Origin: Sinorhizobium fredii USDA 257
GTDB taxonomy: Bacteria; Pseudomonadota; Alphaproteobacteria; Rhizobiales; Rhizobiaceae
Length of the DNA stretch: 64,000 bases
Direction: 5' to 3'
NCBI RefSeq assembly: GCF_000265205.3
Contig: NC_018000.1
Location: 2,356,001 to 2,420,000, forward strand
This document shows positions 38,090 to 51,461 of this stretch, in pieces. Position numbers and translations under genes: made by a program. Position 1 is the first letter of the stretch; each line of letters begins with the position of its first letter. Below the pieces are notes generated by a model. That model made no database searches and had not been told where the DNA came from. It was given only the letters and a program-made list of their open reading frames with translations.

Positions 38090-40018
38090 TCAGGGCAGCA
38101 ACGCACTGTCCTCACGAGCGCGATCGAGCACGTAGCCGAGATCGTCGGGAAGCATGAAGCCATCGGCGACCAGTCCTTCCGAGGCACGTTTGACCGCCGC
38201 GACATAGGCTTCGCTATCGGCATAGCGGTCGCTCAAGGGGTCTCGACTATCGGCATCGCTTCGTTTCCTGGGGAACGGGATGAAGGTACCGGTAAGGCTG
38301 CAGAGCTCGCCCTCTCCGAAGCCCCTCTTGCGGAGGTTCCAGCCGGCATAGGTTCCAAGCGGCGCCTGAACATAGGCCATCCTGATACCGCCGAGCGGAT
38401 TGCCGTCCGTATCTACGGCGGGCAGATATACCGGATAGGCCTTGCCCCGCGACGGCGGTTGGGAGGAGTAATCCATCGCCCTGAGCTCGTTGAAGACCGG
38501 CCGCGCCACTTCGCCATTGATCTTCGGCAGTTTCAGCTTGTCCAGGCTGACGAGCGTTCCGTCTGTCAGGCTCGGATAGCGGCTGGGAGGTGGAGCCCTG
38601 TCCTCAGAGACCCAGTCCGCCATCGCCACATATAGCGCCCGCATGACCGGCGCGGCGCTCAGCGGATTTGTCGGAAAGGCGCAGGCCGCTTCCTCTCCGG
38701 ATTTCGCAGACCAATCGTTGGAATGCGGCGCCCCCGCGATGAAATAGAGCCGCACATTGTCAGGCATCTCGATCTGTTTGCCGTCCGGCGACGTCGTGAC
38801 CAGGGACGCGCGAGCCTGCCAGAACTCGGTCGAGGTGTCGGTATGCATTATCTTCGGGCACGTGTCCGTCGGGCTGCAGACCGAAAGAATGCTGCCGCTC
38901 TCGCCGCTCACGGGGTCACGGGTTTCGGTGTATGTGAAGGGGAACTGATCGCCCGGATAGTCGTGGTCCTCGTGCTGGCGCGAATAGCGGCCCGGCTGGG
39001 CGAAGCGGAAATTGGTGAAGCTCTTGCGCGAGCCGGCGATATGCGGGATCGCTCCGTCGAAGACCCTGTTACCTTTCTCGTCGGCGTTGAAGCCCTGAAA
39101 GATCATGTCGCGAAGGAAGCGCCCCGATTGGGAGATCCCCATGCCGATCGTGTGCTGCACGCCGTCGAGCGGATTTTCCGCCTCGTGACCTTGATTGCCA
39201 CGCAGGAAAGAGATCAGGTCGCTGGTGGCGGCGAAAGCCAGGCCGGCCGGGACCGCATCCTTTGCCGAATAGACGAATTCATAGATCGCACCGGCATCCA
39301 TGTCTGAAGGCCGGGTGATTTCGATTTCCGTCGGATTCAGATATCTGAAGCCCAGCCCCGGCCTTTGTTGCGGCGCGTCGCGCTCCCTGGCGCGGACCGT
39401 GAGCCTGGCCTTCGACGGATCGAGGTCGGCCGCCGGGTAAGTGAGTTTCGCCGTGCTCGATCGACCGGGTTTGTCGAAGATGAACTGTTCGCGCGACTGG
39501 CCCGTGACGCCGTCAAGGACGGGCAGGTCGATGTTCAGGAACTCGTCGGCAAGGCCCGTCTGCCAACCGCTCCAGACGATGGTGTCGCCGCGTTTCATGA
39601 GAAACCCATCGCCGGCGTCCGCGGCGGTGGCTGGGACACTATTAGACTTGGCGCGGTTAAGGAGTTGGAAGCTCAGGTTCCTGCCGCGGTTAGGCACCTC
39701 GTAGAAGAGAAAGGCCGAGCGCTGCGCCGCATTCGACGGCCTCAGGATCGAAACCTCGGTGCTGAACACGACGTCCCCCGACGCATTCGCCGGCGCCTTG
39801 TCGATATCGACGATACCGGCGCGGCGCGGCGACTTCGGATCGATGGCAAAAGCGGCGATCGCATCAATCCGTTCGTAGGTACCGATCTCGCCGAAGGCTT
39901 TGCCCTCAAAGGCAGGCCCGGACGCCTTGATCTCAAAGGCGATCACGCGGGCCCAGGAATTGCTCGGCAGCAGAGCGAAGGACAGCATGGCTGACATGAA
40001 GGCCAAGCGTTTCAACAT
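38090..40018 (-). CDS. alpha/beta-hydrolase-domain protein (Abhydrolase_10 type), secreted
   Basis: A 642-residue protein with a signal peptide ending near SNSWA (residue 23). I recognise the alpha/beta-hydrolase-domain family of large secreted proteins; the nucleophile elbow is probably GMGISQSGRFLRD near residue 310, with Ser in the SQSGR motif, and the C-terminal FGEGELCSLTGTFIPF segment is typical. The reaction is unknown; related proteins have been linked to esters and polyesters. The ATG at 40018 has GGAGG seven bases upstream. It starts 58 bases after matC on the same strand, so it may be part of the malonate operon. Confidence 0.75.
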   Translation of the reverse strand: MLKRLAFMSAMLSFALLPSNSWARVIAFEIKASGPAFEGKAFGEIGTYERIDAIAAFAIDPKSPRRAGIVDIDKAPANASGDVVFSTEVSILRPSNAAQRSAFLFYEVPNRGRNLSFQLLNRAKSNSVPATAADAGDGFLMKRGDTIVWSGWQTGLADEFLNIDLPVLDGVTGQSREQFIFDKPGRSSTAKLTYPAADLDPSKARLTVRARERDAPQQRPGLGFRYLNPTEIEITRPSDMDAGAIYEFVYSAKDAVPAGLAFAATSDLISFLRGNQGHEAENPLDGVQHTIGMGISQSGRFLRDMIFQGFNADEKGNRVFDGAIPHIAGSRKSFTNFRFAQPGRYSRQHEDHDYPGDQFPFTYTETRDPVSGESGSILSVCSPTDTCPKIMHTDTSTEFWQARASLVTTSPDGKQIEMPDNVRLYFIAGAPHSNDWSAKSGEEAACAFPTNPLSAAPVMRALYVAMADWVSEDRAPPPSRYPSLTDGTLVSLDKLKLPKINGEVARPVFNELRAMDYSSQPPSRGKAYPVYLPAVDTDGNPLGGIRMAYVQAPLGTYAGWNLRKRGFGEGELCSLTGTFIPFPRKRSDADSRDPLSDRYADSEAYVAAVKRASEGLVADGFMLPDDLGYVLDRAREDSALLP

Positions 40019-40076
40019 GTATTTCCTCCAGTTTGGATGAACGGCACCGGGCATTCCTCGGTCGGCGACCCTGCCG

Positions 40077-41422
40077 TCAAACCAGGCCAGGTACGACGAA
40101 GACCAGCCAGGCGACCACCGGCCCGATGATGGCGATCAGCGCGCTGTAGACCAGTAGCTGGCGCAGCACGTGCTCGCGCTTGTCGTCCGGCGCGTTGGCA
40201 ACGACGAGCGCGCCGTTCGTCGAAAACGGGCTGGTATCGACGATCGTCGTCGAGATGGCGATCGCGGCCACGACGCCAATGGCGCTGATCTCGCCCTGCA
40301 GGAGGAACGGCACTGCCAAGGGGATGATGGCGCCGAGCAGTGCCGTCGAGGAGGCAAAGGCGGAGACGATCGCCCCGGTGAAGCACAGGAGCAGCGCCAC
40401 CAGGAGCGGCATGCCCAGACTTGAGATGCCGCTGGCGACATAGTCGATTGTCCCGGCCTTCTCCATGACGCCGACATAGGTGATGATGCCGGTGATCAGC
40501 AGCACGGTCGACCAGCTCACCTTGTCGATTGCCGCCTTCTGGGTTTTCGGCGACAGCAGCGCGAGCACGACGGCGACGGTGATCGCCACCAGGCCGACAT
40601 TGAATTTGAAGACCAGGGCGCCGATGCCGAGCGCCGTCAAGCCGACCAGCGTCGTGATCCTCTCACTGTTCAGTCGCATCGTCGTAGCGGTGTCAGCTGC
40701 GGTGCCGTATGTGTGCGCCCGGATCGGCTTGGCAGGCGTGCCGCCATGGCCTCTGATCGACGCCGACACGCCTTCGGGATGCAGTTCGGGCAAGGGACCA
40801 AAAGATGCGGGTTTCTGCTTCATCACCCGCGCACCGCCGAACACGAAGAACACCAGCACCGCGATCGCCAGGTTGAAGAAGAAGCTGGAGAGGAAAAGGG
40901 ATGTAGGCGCGAAAGGCAGGCCGGCCTTGACGACGATCTGGTTGGTGATGCCGCCATAGACGCTGATCGGCGAGAATCCGCCGGCCTGCGCGCCATGGAT
41001 GACCATCAGGCCCATCATGGCCGGGTGGATGCGGTACTGCACGGCAAAGCTCAGCGCCACCGGCGCCAGAATGGCGACGGCCGCCGGCCCGAGCGCGCCG
41101 AATCCGGTGATGACGGCGGCGACCAGGAACATCACCCAGGGAATCCAGGCGACATGGCCGCGCACCAGCCGCACGGCGCATTCGACGAGCCAGTCGATCG
41201 TGCCATTGATCTGGGCGATGGCGAAGAGGAGGTAACGGCGACCAGCGTCAGGAACAGGTCGCTCGGGAAGCCGGCGAAGATGTCATTGGCCTTCATGCCG
41301 ATGATCAGCGATCCGAGCACGAAGGTGCAGCCGAATGCCAGCGCTCCCATGTTGATCGGCTGGATCGTCGCGATGACGAACATGCCGATCAAGAGCAGTA
41401 TGGATAGGATTTCGATGCTCAT
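40077..41422 (-). pseudogene. matC: malonate transporter MatC, interrupted by a one-base deletion
   Basis: Two frames together encode a MatC-type dicarboxylate carrier of about 447 residues with roughly 12 membrane segments. The first frame, from ATG 41422 (behind GGAGGGG), reads SIEILSILLLIGMFVIATI and on to DLFLTLVAVT. The second reads LFAIAQINGTIDWLVECAVR and continues to 40077. Adding one base near 41230, giving ACC TAC CTC, joins them. As written, translation stops after a short first part; the longer piece lacks the first segments. The gene should carry malonate inward for MatB. Whether the deletion is biological or a reading error is open. Confidence 0.85.
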
Positions 41423-41515
41423 GATTCCCCTCCCTCCGGCGCGTCCAGCGCCGTAGTTGTCGTTTTCCGAGATTGAAGATGATGTCCGTGCGCCTTCCTC
41501 CCAGAGGGCGCGTGG

Positions 41516-43030
41516 TCACGTCCTGGCGTATAGGTCGGCGTATTGCTGCCGCAGCACGTTCTTCTGGACCTTGCCCATCGTGTTGCGCGGCAAGTCGTCT
41601 GCAAAGAGGATGCGTTTGGGTTGCTTGTAGCGCGCCAGCCGGTCCTTGAGCGCGCCGAGGATGGCGCTTTCGTCGAGCGCCGCCTCCGGCTTGCGTACGA
41701 CGATGGCGGTGACGCCCTCCCCGAAATCGGGATGCGGGACGCCGATCACGGCGCTTTCGGCGACACCCTCGAGCTGGTCGATCTCGCCCTCAACCTCCTT
41801 GGGATAGATGTTGTATCCGCCGGAAATCACCAGGTCCTTGCTGCGGCCTGAAATATGGACATAGCCATCCCTGTCGATCTTGCCGAGATCGCCACTGATG
41901 AAGAACCCATCGGCGGTGAATTCCGCGGCGGTCTTTTCCGGCATCCGCCAGTAGCCCTTGAAGACGTTCGGCCCCTTGATCTCGATCATGCCGGTCTCCT
42001 CCGGCGGCAGGGCAGCGCCGGTGGCCGGATCGGTGACGCGCACCGTCACGCCGGGCAGCGGGAAGCCGACCGTTCCGGCGATCCTTTCTCCGTCGTAGGG
42101 GTTCGAGGTGTTCATGTTGGTCTCGGTCATGCCGTAGCGCTCGAGGATCGCGTGACCGGTACGCTTCCTGAACTCGACATGTGTTTCGGCCAGCAGCGGC
42201 GCGGAACCGGAAACGAAGAGGCGCATGTTCGCGACCGCCAGCCGGTCGAGGCGCGGGCTCTGCAGGAGGCGCACGTAGAAGGTCGGAACGCCCATCAGGA
42301 GCGTCGCCTGCGGCATCAGCGACAAGACCTCTTCCGGATCGAACTTCGGAAGCAGGAACATCGAGGCGCCGGCAAGCAGCGTTACATTCGTGGCGACAAA
42401 CAGCCCATGGGTATGAAAGAGCGGCAGGGCATGGATCAGCCGATCGCCGGCGGTCACGCGCCAGCAGTCGCGCAAGGTCATGGCATTCGAGAGCAGGTTG
42501 CCGTGAGTGAGCATGGCGCCCTTGGACCGGCCGGTCGTTCCCGACGTATAGAGGATCGCTGCCAGGTCATCGGCGGTGCGCGAGGCATCGACGAAGTCGG
42601 CCGGTTCGTCGCGGGCGAGATCGAGCAATGAGCCCTTGCCGTCGGCGTCGAGCGTTTCGACGATGGCGCCGTGAGGCTCTGCGATTGTTCGGACACTCTC
42701 CCGGGCCGCCGAGGAAACGACGACCAGGCGCGGCTCGGCGTCGCCGATGAAATAGTCGAGTTCGGCGAGCGTATAGGCGGTGTTCAGCGGCAGATAGACC
42801 GCGCCGCTGCGCAGGCAGGCGAGATAGAGGATCAGCGCTTCGGGGCTCTTGTCGACCTGTACTGCGACCCGGTCGCCCGGGCGGATGCCGAGCGTATCGA
42901 TGGCGCCGGCGATGCGGCTCGATAGGTCGCGCGCGTCCTGATAGGTCCAGGTCCGGCCGCCATTGAGCCGGATGAACGGCGCATCGCCGGAAGCGGCCGC
43001 CCGCATGGCGTCGAAAAGATGGTTGCTCAC
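41516..43030 (-). CDS. matB: malonyl-CoA synthetase
   Basis: A 504-residue acyl-adenylate-forming enzyme that makes malonyl-CoA from malonate, ATP and CoA. Motifs: ILYTSGTTGRSKGAML (phosphate loop), YGMTETNMNTS (with an Arg-binding loop typical of MatB), FISGDLGKIDRDGYVHISGRSKD and the C-terminal Lys in PRNTMGKVQK. The start is GTG at 43030, overlapping the matA stop as GTGA. It is the middle step of malonate use. Confidence 0.93.
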   Translation of the reverse strand: MSNHLFDAMRAAASGDAPFIRLNGGRTWTYQDARDLSSRIAGAIDTLGIRPGDRVAVQVDKSPEALILYLACLRSGAVYLPLNTAYTLAELDYFIGDAEPRLVVVSSAARESVRTIAEPHGAIVETLDADGKGSLLDLARDEPADFVDASRTADDLAAILYTSGTTGRSKGAMLTHGNLLSNAMTLRDCWRVTAGDRLIHALPLFHTHGLFVATNVTLLAGASMFLLPKFDPEEVLSLMPQATLLMGVPTFYVRLLQSPRLDRLAVANMRLFVSGSAPLLAETHVEFRKRTGHAILERYGMTETNMNTSNPYDGERIAGTVGFPLPGVTVRVTDPATGAALPPEETGMIEIKGPNVFKGYWRMPEKTAAEFTADGFFISGDLGKIDRDGYVHISGRSKDLVISGGYNIYPKEVEGEIDQLEGVAESAVIGVPHPDFGEGVTAIVVRKPEAALDESAILGALKDRLARYKQPKRILFADDLPRNTMGKVQKNVLRQQYADLYART

Positions 43031-44448
43031 TTGCGCCCTCCTCCAATCTTGCCGTTCATGACCTGTGCGAACGGTCGCGAAAGTTCGCTCTTGCCGCCAC
43101 GGCGGCTGTCCCCGTTTCGGCCGATGAGGATCTTGACGGCCGGCGATGCCGTCACTTCGCCGCGTTGCGCCAGCGCCTCGTGGTTGGCCTCGATGTCCTC
43201 GAGCTTGTAGAGGTAGTTGACCATCAGCCCGTGCGCCTGCTGCATGGCCTTGGCGGAGCGGTCGCCGAGGAAATTCAGCCTGTCCAGCCGGGCCCCGTTG
43301 CCGAGGTGGAAGCGGGCGACCGGATCGACGGGACGGCCTTCCGGCGTCCGTTCGACCAGGAAATAATGGGCTGCGAGCGGTAGCAGCACACGCTCGACCT
43401 CGCTTGCCGTGCTCGCGTCATTAACCCATGCCGGATCATCGAGCAGCACCAGGACCTTGCGGTCCTCGTCGGTCAGCAGCGGCTCGGCTTCCGGGCTGCG
43501 CGCCTTGGCGAGCCAACGCGCAAAGCCCGGAACCGGTGAAAGCGTGACGAAAGTCCTGAGGCCGGGCAGGTCGCGGCGCAGGTCCTCGACGACCTGCTTG
43601 ATCAGGAAATTGCCGAACGAGATGCCGCGCAGGCCGTCCTGGCAGTTGGAGATCGAATAGAACACGGCGGTCGTCGCCTGGTCGGGATTGATCTGCTCCC
43701 TGCCTTCGTCGAGCACGTCCTTGATGGCGCTTGGGACGGATCGGGTGAGCGCCACTTCGACGAAGACGAGCGGCTCGTCCACCAGTCGCGGGTGGAAGAA
43801 GGCAAAGCAGCGCCGGTCGGCCGGCGCCAGGCGACGGCGCAATTCCTGCCAGCCGGCGATCTCGTGCACCGCCTCGTATTTGATGATCTTTTCGAGGATG
43901 TGCGCCGGCGTCGTCCAGTCGATCGGGCGCAGCGTCAGGAAGCCCCGATTGAACCAGGAGCCGAACAGATGCGCGAAGTCGGTGTCGACGGCGCGAAATT
44001 CCTCGGGCCGCTCCTTCAGTCCAAGCAGTTGCTGACGCATCTGGACGAGTTTGGCCGTGCCGTTCGGCGCCAGGTTCAGCCGGCGCAGAAGCTCCTGGCG
44101 GCGCGGTTCCGCCGCCTTGTGAAGCGCGATGATCGCCGTGGGGGTCTTTTCGGCACGGTACCTGTCGACCGCCTTGTCGAGCTTCGCCGTATCGGCACCG
44201 AATTTCTCAGAGAACATGTGCAGGAACTGCTGCACGCCGGCACTGTCGAGTTTGCTCCAGCGCTCGAGGATCTCGGCGGCAATGGCCATGCCGGAGGCTT
44301 CGCCGCGGCTCGACAGCAGCATTTCGCATAGCGTCGCGAGATCGGCTTCGACCGTGGCATCCGTGGTGCGCGAACCGGCAAACAACAGCTTGCGGCCGCG
44401 CTCGGTGATACCCTGGAGCATGTCGCTGAAAAAAGAGGTCCCGGGCAT
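43027..44448 (-). CDS. matA: malonyl-CoA decarboxylase
   Basis: A 473-residue MCD-family enzyme that converts malonyl-CoA to acetyl-CoA and CO2. The N-terminal helical domain is followed by the acetyltransferase-like catalytic half: CFAFFHPRLVDEPLVFVEVAL, then NCQDGLRGISFGNFLIKQVV and LSPVPGFARWL, where Ser and His of the family act. The ATG at 44448 has GGAGGAGAG upstream; the alternative at 44469 lacks one. It is translated ahead of and coupled to matB. Confidence 0.92.
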   Translation of the reverse strand: MPGTSFFSDMLQGITERGRKLLFAGSRTTDATVEADLATLCEMLLSSRGEASGMAIAAEILERWSKLDSAGVQQFLHMFSEKFGADTAKLDKAVDRYRAEKTPTAIIALHKAAEPRRQELLRRLNLAPNGTAKLVQMRQQLLGLKERPEEFRAVDTDFAHLFGSWFNRGFLTLRPIDWTTPAHILEKIIKYEAVHEIAGWQELRRRLAPADRRCFAFFHPRLVDEPLVFVEVALTRSVPSAIKDVLDEGREQINPDQATTAVFYSISNCQDGLRGISFGNFLIKQVVEDLRRDLPGLRTFVTLSPVPGFARWLAKARSPEAEPLLTDEDRKVLVLLDDPAWVNDASTASEVERVLLPLAAHYFLVERTPEGRPVDPVARFHLGNGARLDRLNFLGDRSAKAMQQAHGLMVNYLYKLEDIEANHEALAQRGEVTASPAVKILIGRNGDSRRGGKSELSRPFAQVMNGKIGGGRK

Positions 44449-44573
44449 GCCACTCTCCTCCTGCTGCATGGGCGGGACGACCGACTAAGGCCTCCGCATT
44501 CGCCAGCGTTCTCATTTCTGAGGCTTGGCAGTATAGTATATAAGGTGACACACTGCGTGCACGACGTCAATCG

Positions 44574-44587
44574 TCGTGTATACAAGA
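44574..44587. promoter_or_regulatory. MatR operator
   Basis: TCGTGTATACAAGA here is, on the other strand, TCTTGTATACACGA, the MatR-binding sequence I remember from Rhizobium leguminosarum work. It lies between the divergent matA and matR genes, 33 bases before the matR ATG. An extra inverted pair (GCACGACG and CGTCGTGT) overlaps it. Confidence 0.8.
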
Positions 44588-44619
44588 ACTTCAGTGCTGT
44601 ATTATGAGGTCACGAACGA

Positions 44620-45270
44620 ATGTCCGAGAATGTCGGCCGGTGGCTCCGGGACGAGATCGAGAACGCAATTCTTTCCAATGAGTTCGCCCCTGGCGAACGG
44701 CTGGACGAGATGGTTCTGGCCAGCCGCTACGGCGTATCGCGGACGCCGGTTCGCGAGGCGCTGATGCAGCTCAATGGGATCGGCCTCATCGAGATTCGGC
44801 CTCGGCGCGGCGCCGTCGTCATCGATCCGGGACCGCACCGCATCTACGAAATGTTCGAGGTCATGGCGGAGCTCGAGGGCCTGGCCGGGTCGCTTGCCGC
44901 CCGCCGCCTCGACGAGGGTTCCCGTCAGGCGATCACGGCGGCCCACAAGCGCTGCGAGCAATCAGCCGATGCCGGCGACAGTGACGCCTACTATTACGAC
45001 AACGAGGAATTCCATAAGGCGATCTACGCGGCAAGCCGCAGCGACTTCCTCGAGGAGCAATGCATGCAACTGCATCGGCGGCTGCGTCCCTATCGTCGGC
45101 TGCAGCTGCGCGTGCGCAATCGCCTCTCGACGTCCTTCTCGGAACATTGCGGCATCGTCGGCGCGATCTTTGCTGGGGATGGGGAAGAGGCCCGCCGGCT
45201 GCTGCGGACCCATGTGGGCATCCAGGGCGAAAGGTTCAGCGATCTGGTCGCCAGCATGGCGACCAGATGA
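44620..45270 (+). CDS. matR: GntR-family regulator of malonate catabolism
   Basis: A 216-residue FadR-subfamily regulator. The winged helix is EFAPGERLDEMVLASRYGVSRTPVREALMQL, and the FCD sensor domain follows (FEVMAELEGLAGSLAA, then DNEEFHKAIY and HCGIVGAI, with likely metal ligands). It is divergent from matA and should repress matABC until malonate or malonyl-CoA binds. AGGT lies upstream of the ATG. Confidence 0.9.
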   Translation: MSENVGRWLRDEIENAILSNEFAPGERLDEMVLASRYGVSRTPVREALMQLNGIGLIEIRPRRGAVVIDPGPHRIYEMFEVMAELEGLAGSLAARRLDEGSRQAITAAHKRCEQSADAGDSDAYYYDNEEFHKAIYAASRSDFLEEQCMQLHRRLRPYRRLQLRVRNRLSTSFSEHCGIVGAIFAGDGEEARRLLRTHVGIQGERFSDLVASMATR

Positions 45271-45276
45271 CGGGGG

Positions 45277-45882
45277 CTAACGCCAAGCTGCCGTCTTCCG
45301 GATCCATTCCGTCGTCCGGCCTTCCGGGTCGGCGTTGAGCGTGATGTCGGTGACGACGGCGGCGCAATCGGCGCCATGGGCAAAGACGCCGTCGATCCGA
45401 TCCGGATTGAGCCCGCCGATCGCTACAAGCGGCAGCGGCTGGACGCGATCGCGCCAGGCGGAAAGCCGCGCCAGGCCCTGCGGCGCCCATTTCATCTGTT
45501 TCAGGATCGTCGGATAGATCGGCCCCAGCGCCACATAGTCCGGCTCGGCGGCGAGCGCCGTTTCGAGTTCCGTCTCGTCATGGGTGCTGACGCCTAGCTT
45601 CAGCCCGGCGGCGCGGATCGCGCCGAGATCGGCCTCGGCCAGATCCTCCTGACCGAGATGGACGAAGCCGCAACCTTCCTCGATCGCCAGCCGCCAATAG
45701 TCGTTGACGATCAGTTGACAGCCGTGGGCGGCGCAGACCGACTTGGCAATACGGATCTGGCCGCGGATTTCTTCGTCGCTGGAGTCCTTGATCCTGAGTT
45801 GCACGAGCTTGACGCCGAGCGGCACCAGCCGTTCGATCCAGGCAGCACTGTCGACGATGAGATAGAAAGGGTCGAGTTTCAC
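45277..45882 (-). CDS. thiE: thiamine phosphate synthase
   Basis: A 201-residue TIM-barrel enzyme that joins HMP-pyrophosphate with the thiazole phosphate. It has LVQLRIKD at the N-terminal third, [24 protein letters not shown] (phosphate-binding), [20 protein letters not shown], and ALGGLNPD-like [11 protein letters not shown]. It starts at GTG 45882, overlapping the thiG stop. It is the last gene of thiCOSGE and converges with matR, only six bases away. Confidence 0.92.
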   Translation of the reverse strand: MKLDPFYLIVDSAAWIERLVPLGVKLVQLRIKDSSDEEIRGQIRIAKSVCAAHGCQLIVNDYWRLAIEEGCGFVHLGQEDLAEADLGAIRAAGLKLGVSTHDETELETALAAEPDYVALGPIYPTILKQMKWAPQGLARLSAWRDRVQPLPLVAIGGLNPDRIDGVFAHGADCAAVVTDITLNADPEGRTTEWIRKTAAWR

Positions 45883-46652
45883 GAGAAGACCGCCTTTCCG
45901 ATGACGGGGGTCGAAGGGACCGCCATGTCACGCGGCTCCAGCATGCCGGCGCCATGGGCCATGTGTCCTGCCTCAATCGCGCTGGCGAAAGCTTCGGCCA
46001 TGGCGGCCGGATCGGCGGCCCCGGCAACGGCGGTGTTGAGCAGCACGGCGTCATAGCCGAGCTCCATGACCGTTGCCGCATGCGACGGGCGGCCGATGCC
46101 GGCGTCGACGATCAGCGGCACGTCGGCAAACGCGGCGCGCATGGTGCGTAGCGCGGCCAGGTTCCGTGGACCCACGGCGCTGCCGATCGGCGCACACCAG
46201 GGCATCAGCACCTTGCAGCCGGCCTCGAGCAGCCGTTCCGCCACCACCAGGTCATCGGTCGTATAGGGGAACACCTCGAAGCCTTCGCCGGTGAGGATGC
46301 CGGCCGCTTCGACGAGGCCGAAGACATCCGGCTGCAGCGTATCATGATGACCGATCACCTCGAGCTTGATCCAGTTGGTCGCAAACACGTCGCGCGCCAT
46401 CCTGGCCGTCAGCACCGCTTCCGACACGGAATGGCAGCCGGCTGTGTTCGGCAGCACGTGGACGCCGAGCTCGCGGATGAGCTGGAAGAAGGCGCCGCCA
46501 TTCTTGCCGCCGGCTGACTCGCGGCGCAGCGACACCGTAACGATATCGGTGCCCGAGCGGCGGACGGCCTCGGCAAGTATGGCCGGGGAGGGGTAGCGGG
46601 CGGTGCCGAGCAGCAGTCGCGACCGCACCTCGGTTCCATAGAATTGCGGCAT
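45879..46652 (-). CDS. thiG: thiazole synthase
   Basis: A 257-residue TIM-barrel protein that forms the thiazole ring from deoxyxylulose phosphate, dehydroglycine and ThiS thiocarboxylate. Conserved stretches: [11 protein letters not shown], the Schiff-base Lys in [24 protein letters not shown] and [18 protein letters not shown]. It directly follows thiS by two bases and overlaps thiE. Confidence 0.94.
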   Translation of the reverse strand: MPQFYGTEVRSRLLLGTARYPSPAILAEAVRRSGTDIVTVSLRRESAGGKNGGAFFQLIRELGVHVLPNTAGCHSVSEAVLTARMARDVFATNWIKLEVIGHHDTLQPDVFGLVEAAGILTGEGFEVFPYTTDDLVVAERLLEAGCKVLMPWCAPIGSAVGPRNLAALRTMRAAFADVPLIVDAGIGRPSHAATVMELGYDAVLLNTAVAGAADPAAMAEAFASAIEAGHMAHGAGMLEPRDMAVPSTPVIGKAVFS

Positions 46653-46654
46653 GT

Positions 46655-46852
46655 TCAGCCTCCCTGCATGGGGGACAGGACCTCGATGCGGTCGCTGTCT
46701 TTCAGGAGATGGATTCGGCGATCGGCACTGTGCACCAGCTCGCCATTGACGGCCGTGGCGAGCCAGTCGCCGTCGTATTCGAGGAAAGCGAGCAGTTCGG
46801 CCAGGGTGGCCGCCTGGAGTTCGTGCTCCTCGCCATTGACGATGAGCTTCAT
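46655..46852 (-). CDS. thiS: sulfur carrier protein ThiS
   Basis: A 65-residue ubiquitin-fold sulfur carrier ending in Gly-Gly, the residue that becomes the thiocarboxylate. [10 protein letters not shown] opens the fold. It overlaps the thiO stop by four bases and precedes thiG by two. No thiF is seen in this window, so another adenylating enzyme must act on it. Confidence 0.92.
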   Translation of the reverse strand: MKLIVNGEEHELQAATLAELLAFLEYDGDWLATAVNGELVHSADRRIHLLKDSDRIEVLSPMQGG

Positions 46853-47823
46853 CGGGCATGTCCTCTCTTCAATTGTCCGCCAACGACCAGCGTCGCGACC
46901 TCCTCGGCCAGCGCCGGAGACAGGAGGAAGCCGTGACGGTAGAGCCCGTTGACGGTGATGGTGTTCTTCTGCAGGGAGACGCGCGGCAGGTTGTCGGCAA
47001 AAGCCGGGCGCACACCGGTGCCGGTCTCGACGAGGCGCGCCTCGGCGAAGGCCGGATGCAGCGCATAGGCGGCGTTCAAGAGCTCCATCAGCGAGCGGGC
47101 GGTGATCGGACCGGCGTCATCACTTTCGATCATCGTCGCCCCGCACATGAAGAGCCCGTCGCCGCGCGGCACGATATACAGCGGGATGCGGGGATGCAGC
47201 ATGCGCACCGGACGCGAGAGCGCGACCTCATCCGTATGCAGATAAAGCATTTCGCCGCGAACGCCGCGCAGTCCCGCAGCGTCGCCGATCCTTGCGGCGC
47301 CGGTGCAATCGACGGTCAGGTCGAAGTCGCTCTCGTCGATATCGCCGCCGAACGGGACACCGCGGGCTTCGAGGTCCGCCCTGAGTGTCGAAAGTGCATT
47401 GCGCGGGTCGAGATGCGCCTCCTCCGGAAAGAACAGCGCCTCGCGGAAACGGCCGGCAAGCGCCGGCTCGAGCGCGGCGATTTCCTCCGCCGCGAGCCAG
47501 CGGAAACCGGAGGTCCGTAACGCGAAGCGCCTGAGTTCGCCGCTGTCGCGCGGCGGCGCCACGATAAGCGTGCCGTCGCGATGCACGGAACCGGCGGGAA
47601 GGGCGGCTTCCCACCAGTCCACTGCGCCGATGCCGCGCGTGAGGACCGCTTCCTCGGCGCTTTCCCGCTCGCACCAAGGCGCCAGCATGCCGCCTGCATA
47701 CCAGGAGGCGGCGCCGGCGACGCCCGGAGAGGGCTCCGAAACGGCGATCTCCACGCCGCGCGCGACGAGCGCATGGGCGGCCGCAAGGCCGGCGACGCCG
47801 GCCCCCTTGATCAGCACGCGCAT
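46849..47823 (-). CDS. thiO: glycine oxidase ThiO
   Basis: A 324-residue FAD enzyme that oxidises glycine to the imine needed by ThiG. The FAD motif is [19 protein letters not shown] at the N-terminus, and [14 protein letters not shown] near the C-terminus closes the FAD domain. The start at 47823 leaves one base after thiC; the longer frame to 47913 is inside thiC. This is the aerobic route, as in R. etli thiCOGE. Confidence 0.92.
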   Translation of the reverse strand: MRVLIKGAGVAGLAAAHALVARGVEIAVSEPSPGVAGAASWYAGGMLAPWCERESAEEAVLTRGIGAVDWWEAALPAGSVHRDGTLIVAPPRDSGELRRFALRTSGFRWLAAEEIAALEPALAGRFREALFFPEEAHLDPRNALSTLRADLEARGVPFGGDIDESDFDLTVDCTGAARIGDAAGLRGVRGEMLYLHTDEVALSRPVRMLHPRIPLYIVPRGDGLFMCGATMIESDDAGPITARSLMELLNAAYALHPAFAEARLVETGTGVRPAFADNLPRVSLQKNTITVNGLYRHGFLLSPALAEEVATLVVGGQLKRGHAR

Positions 47824-47824
47824 T

Positions 47825-49864
<2,040 letters not shown>

Positions 49865-49879
49865 GGACGCCAATAGTCA

Positions 49880-51291
<1,412 letters not shown>

Positions 51292-51461
51292 CACTTTGAA
51301 TTGCTCCATGTTTATCCTTAAATTGGCTGCCATCTGAGGAAGCGTGCAGTAGTGCAGGCGCCTGAGCTTGTCGGGGTTTCTCACCCCTGCTCACTCCCGA
51401 AGCGATGCTTAATTGGGAGATGCCCGTCGGCCAGAGCGGTACTTGCCACCCATTTCCGTTC

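Noticed and set aside
44520..44570. Additional MatR sites in the AT-rich matA upstream region
   Set aside because: TATAGTATATAAGG resembles promoter or operator DNA but does not match the operator well enough to call.
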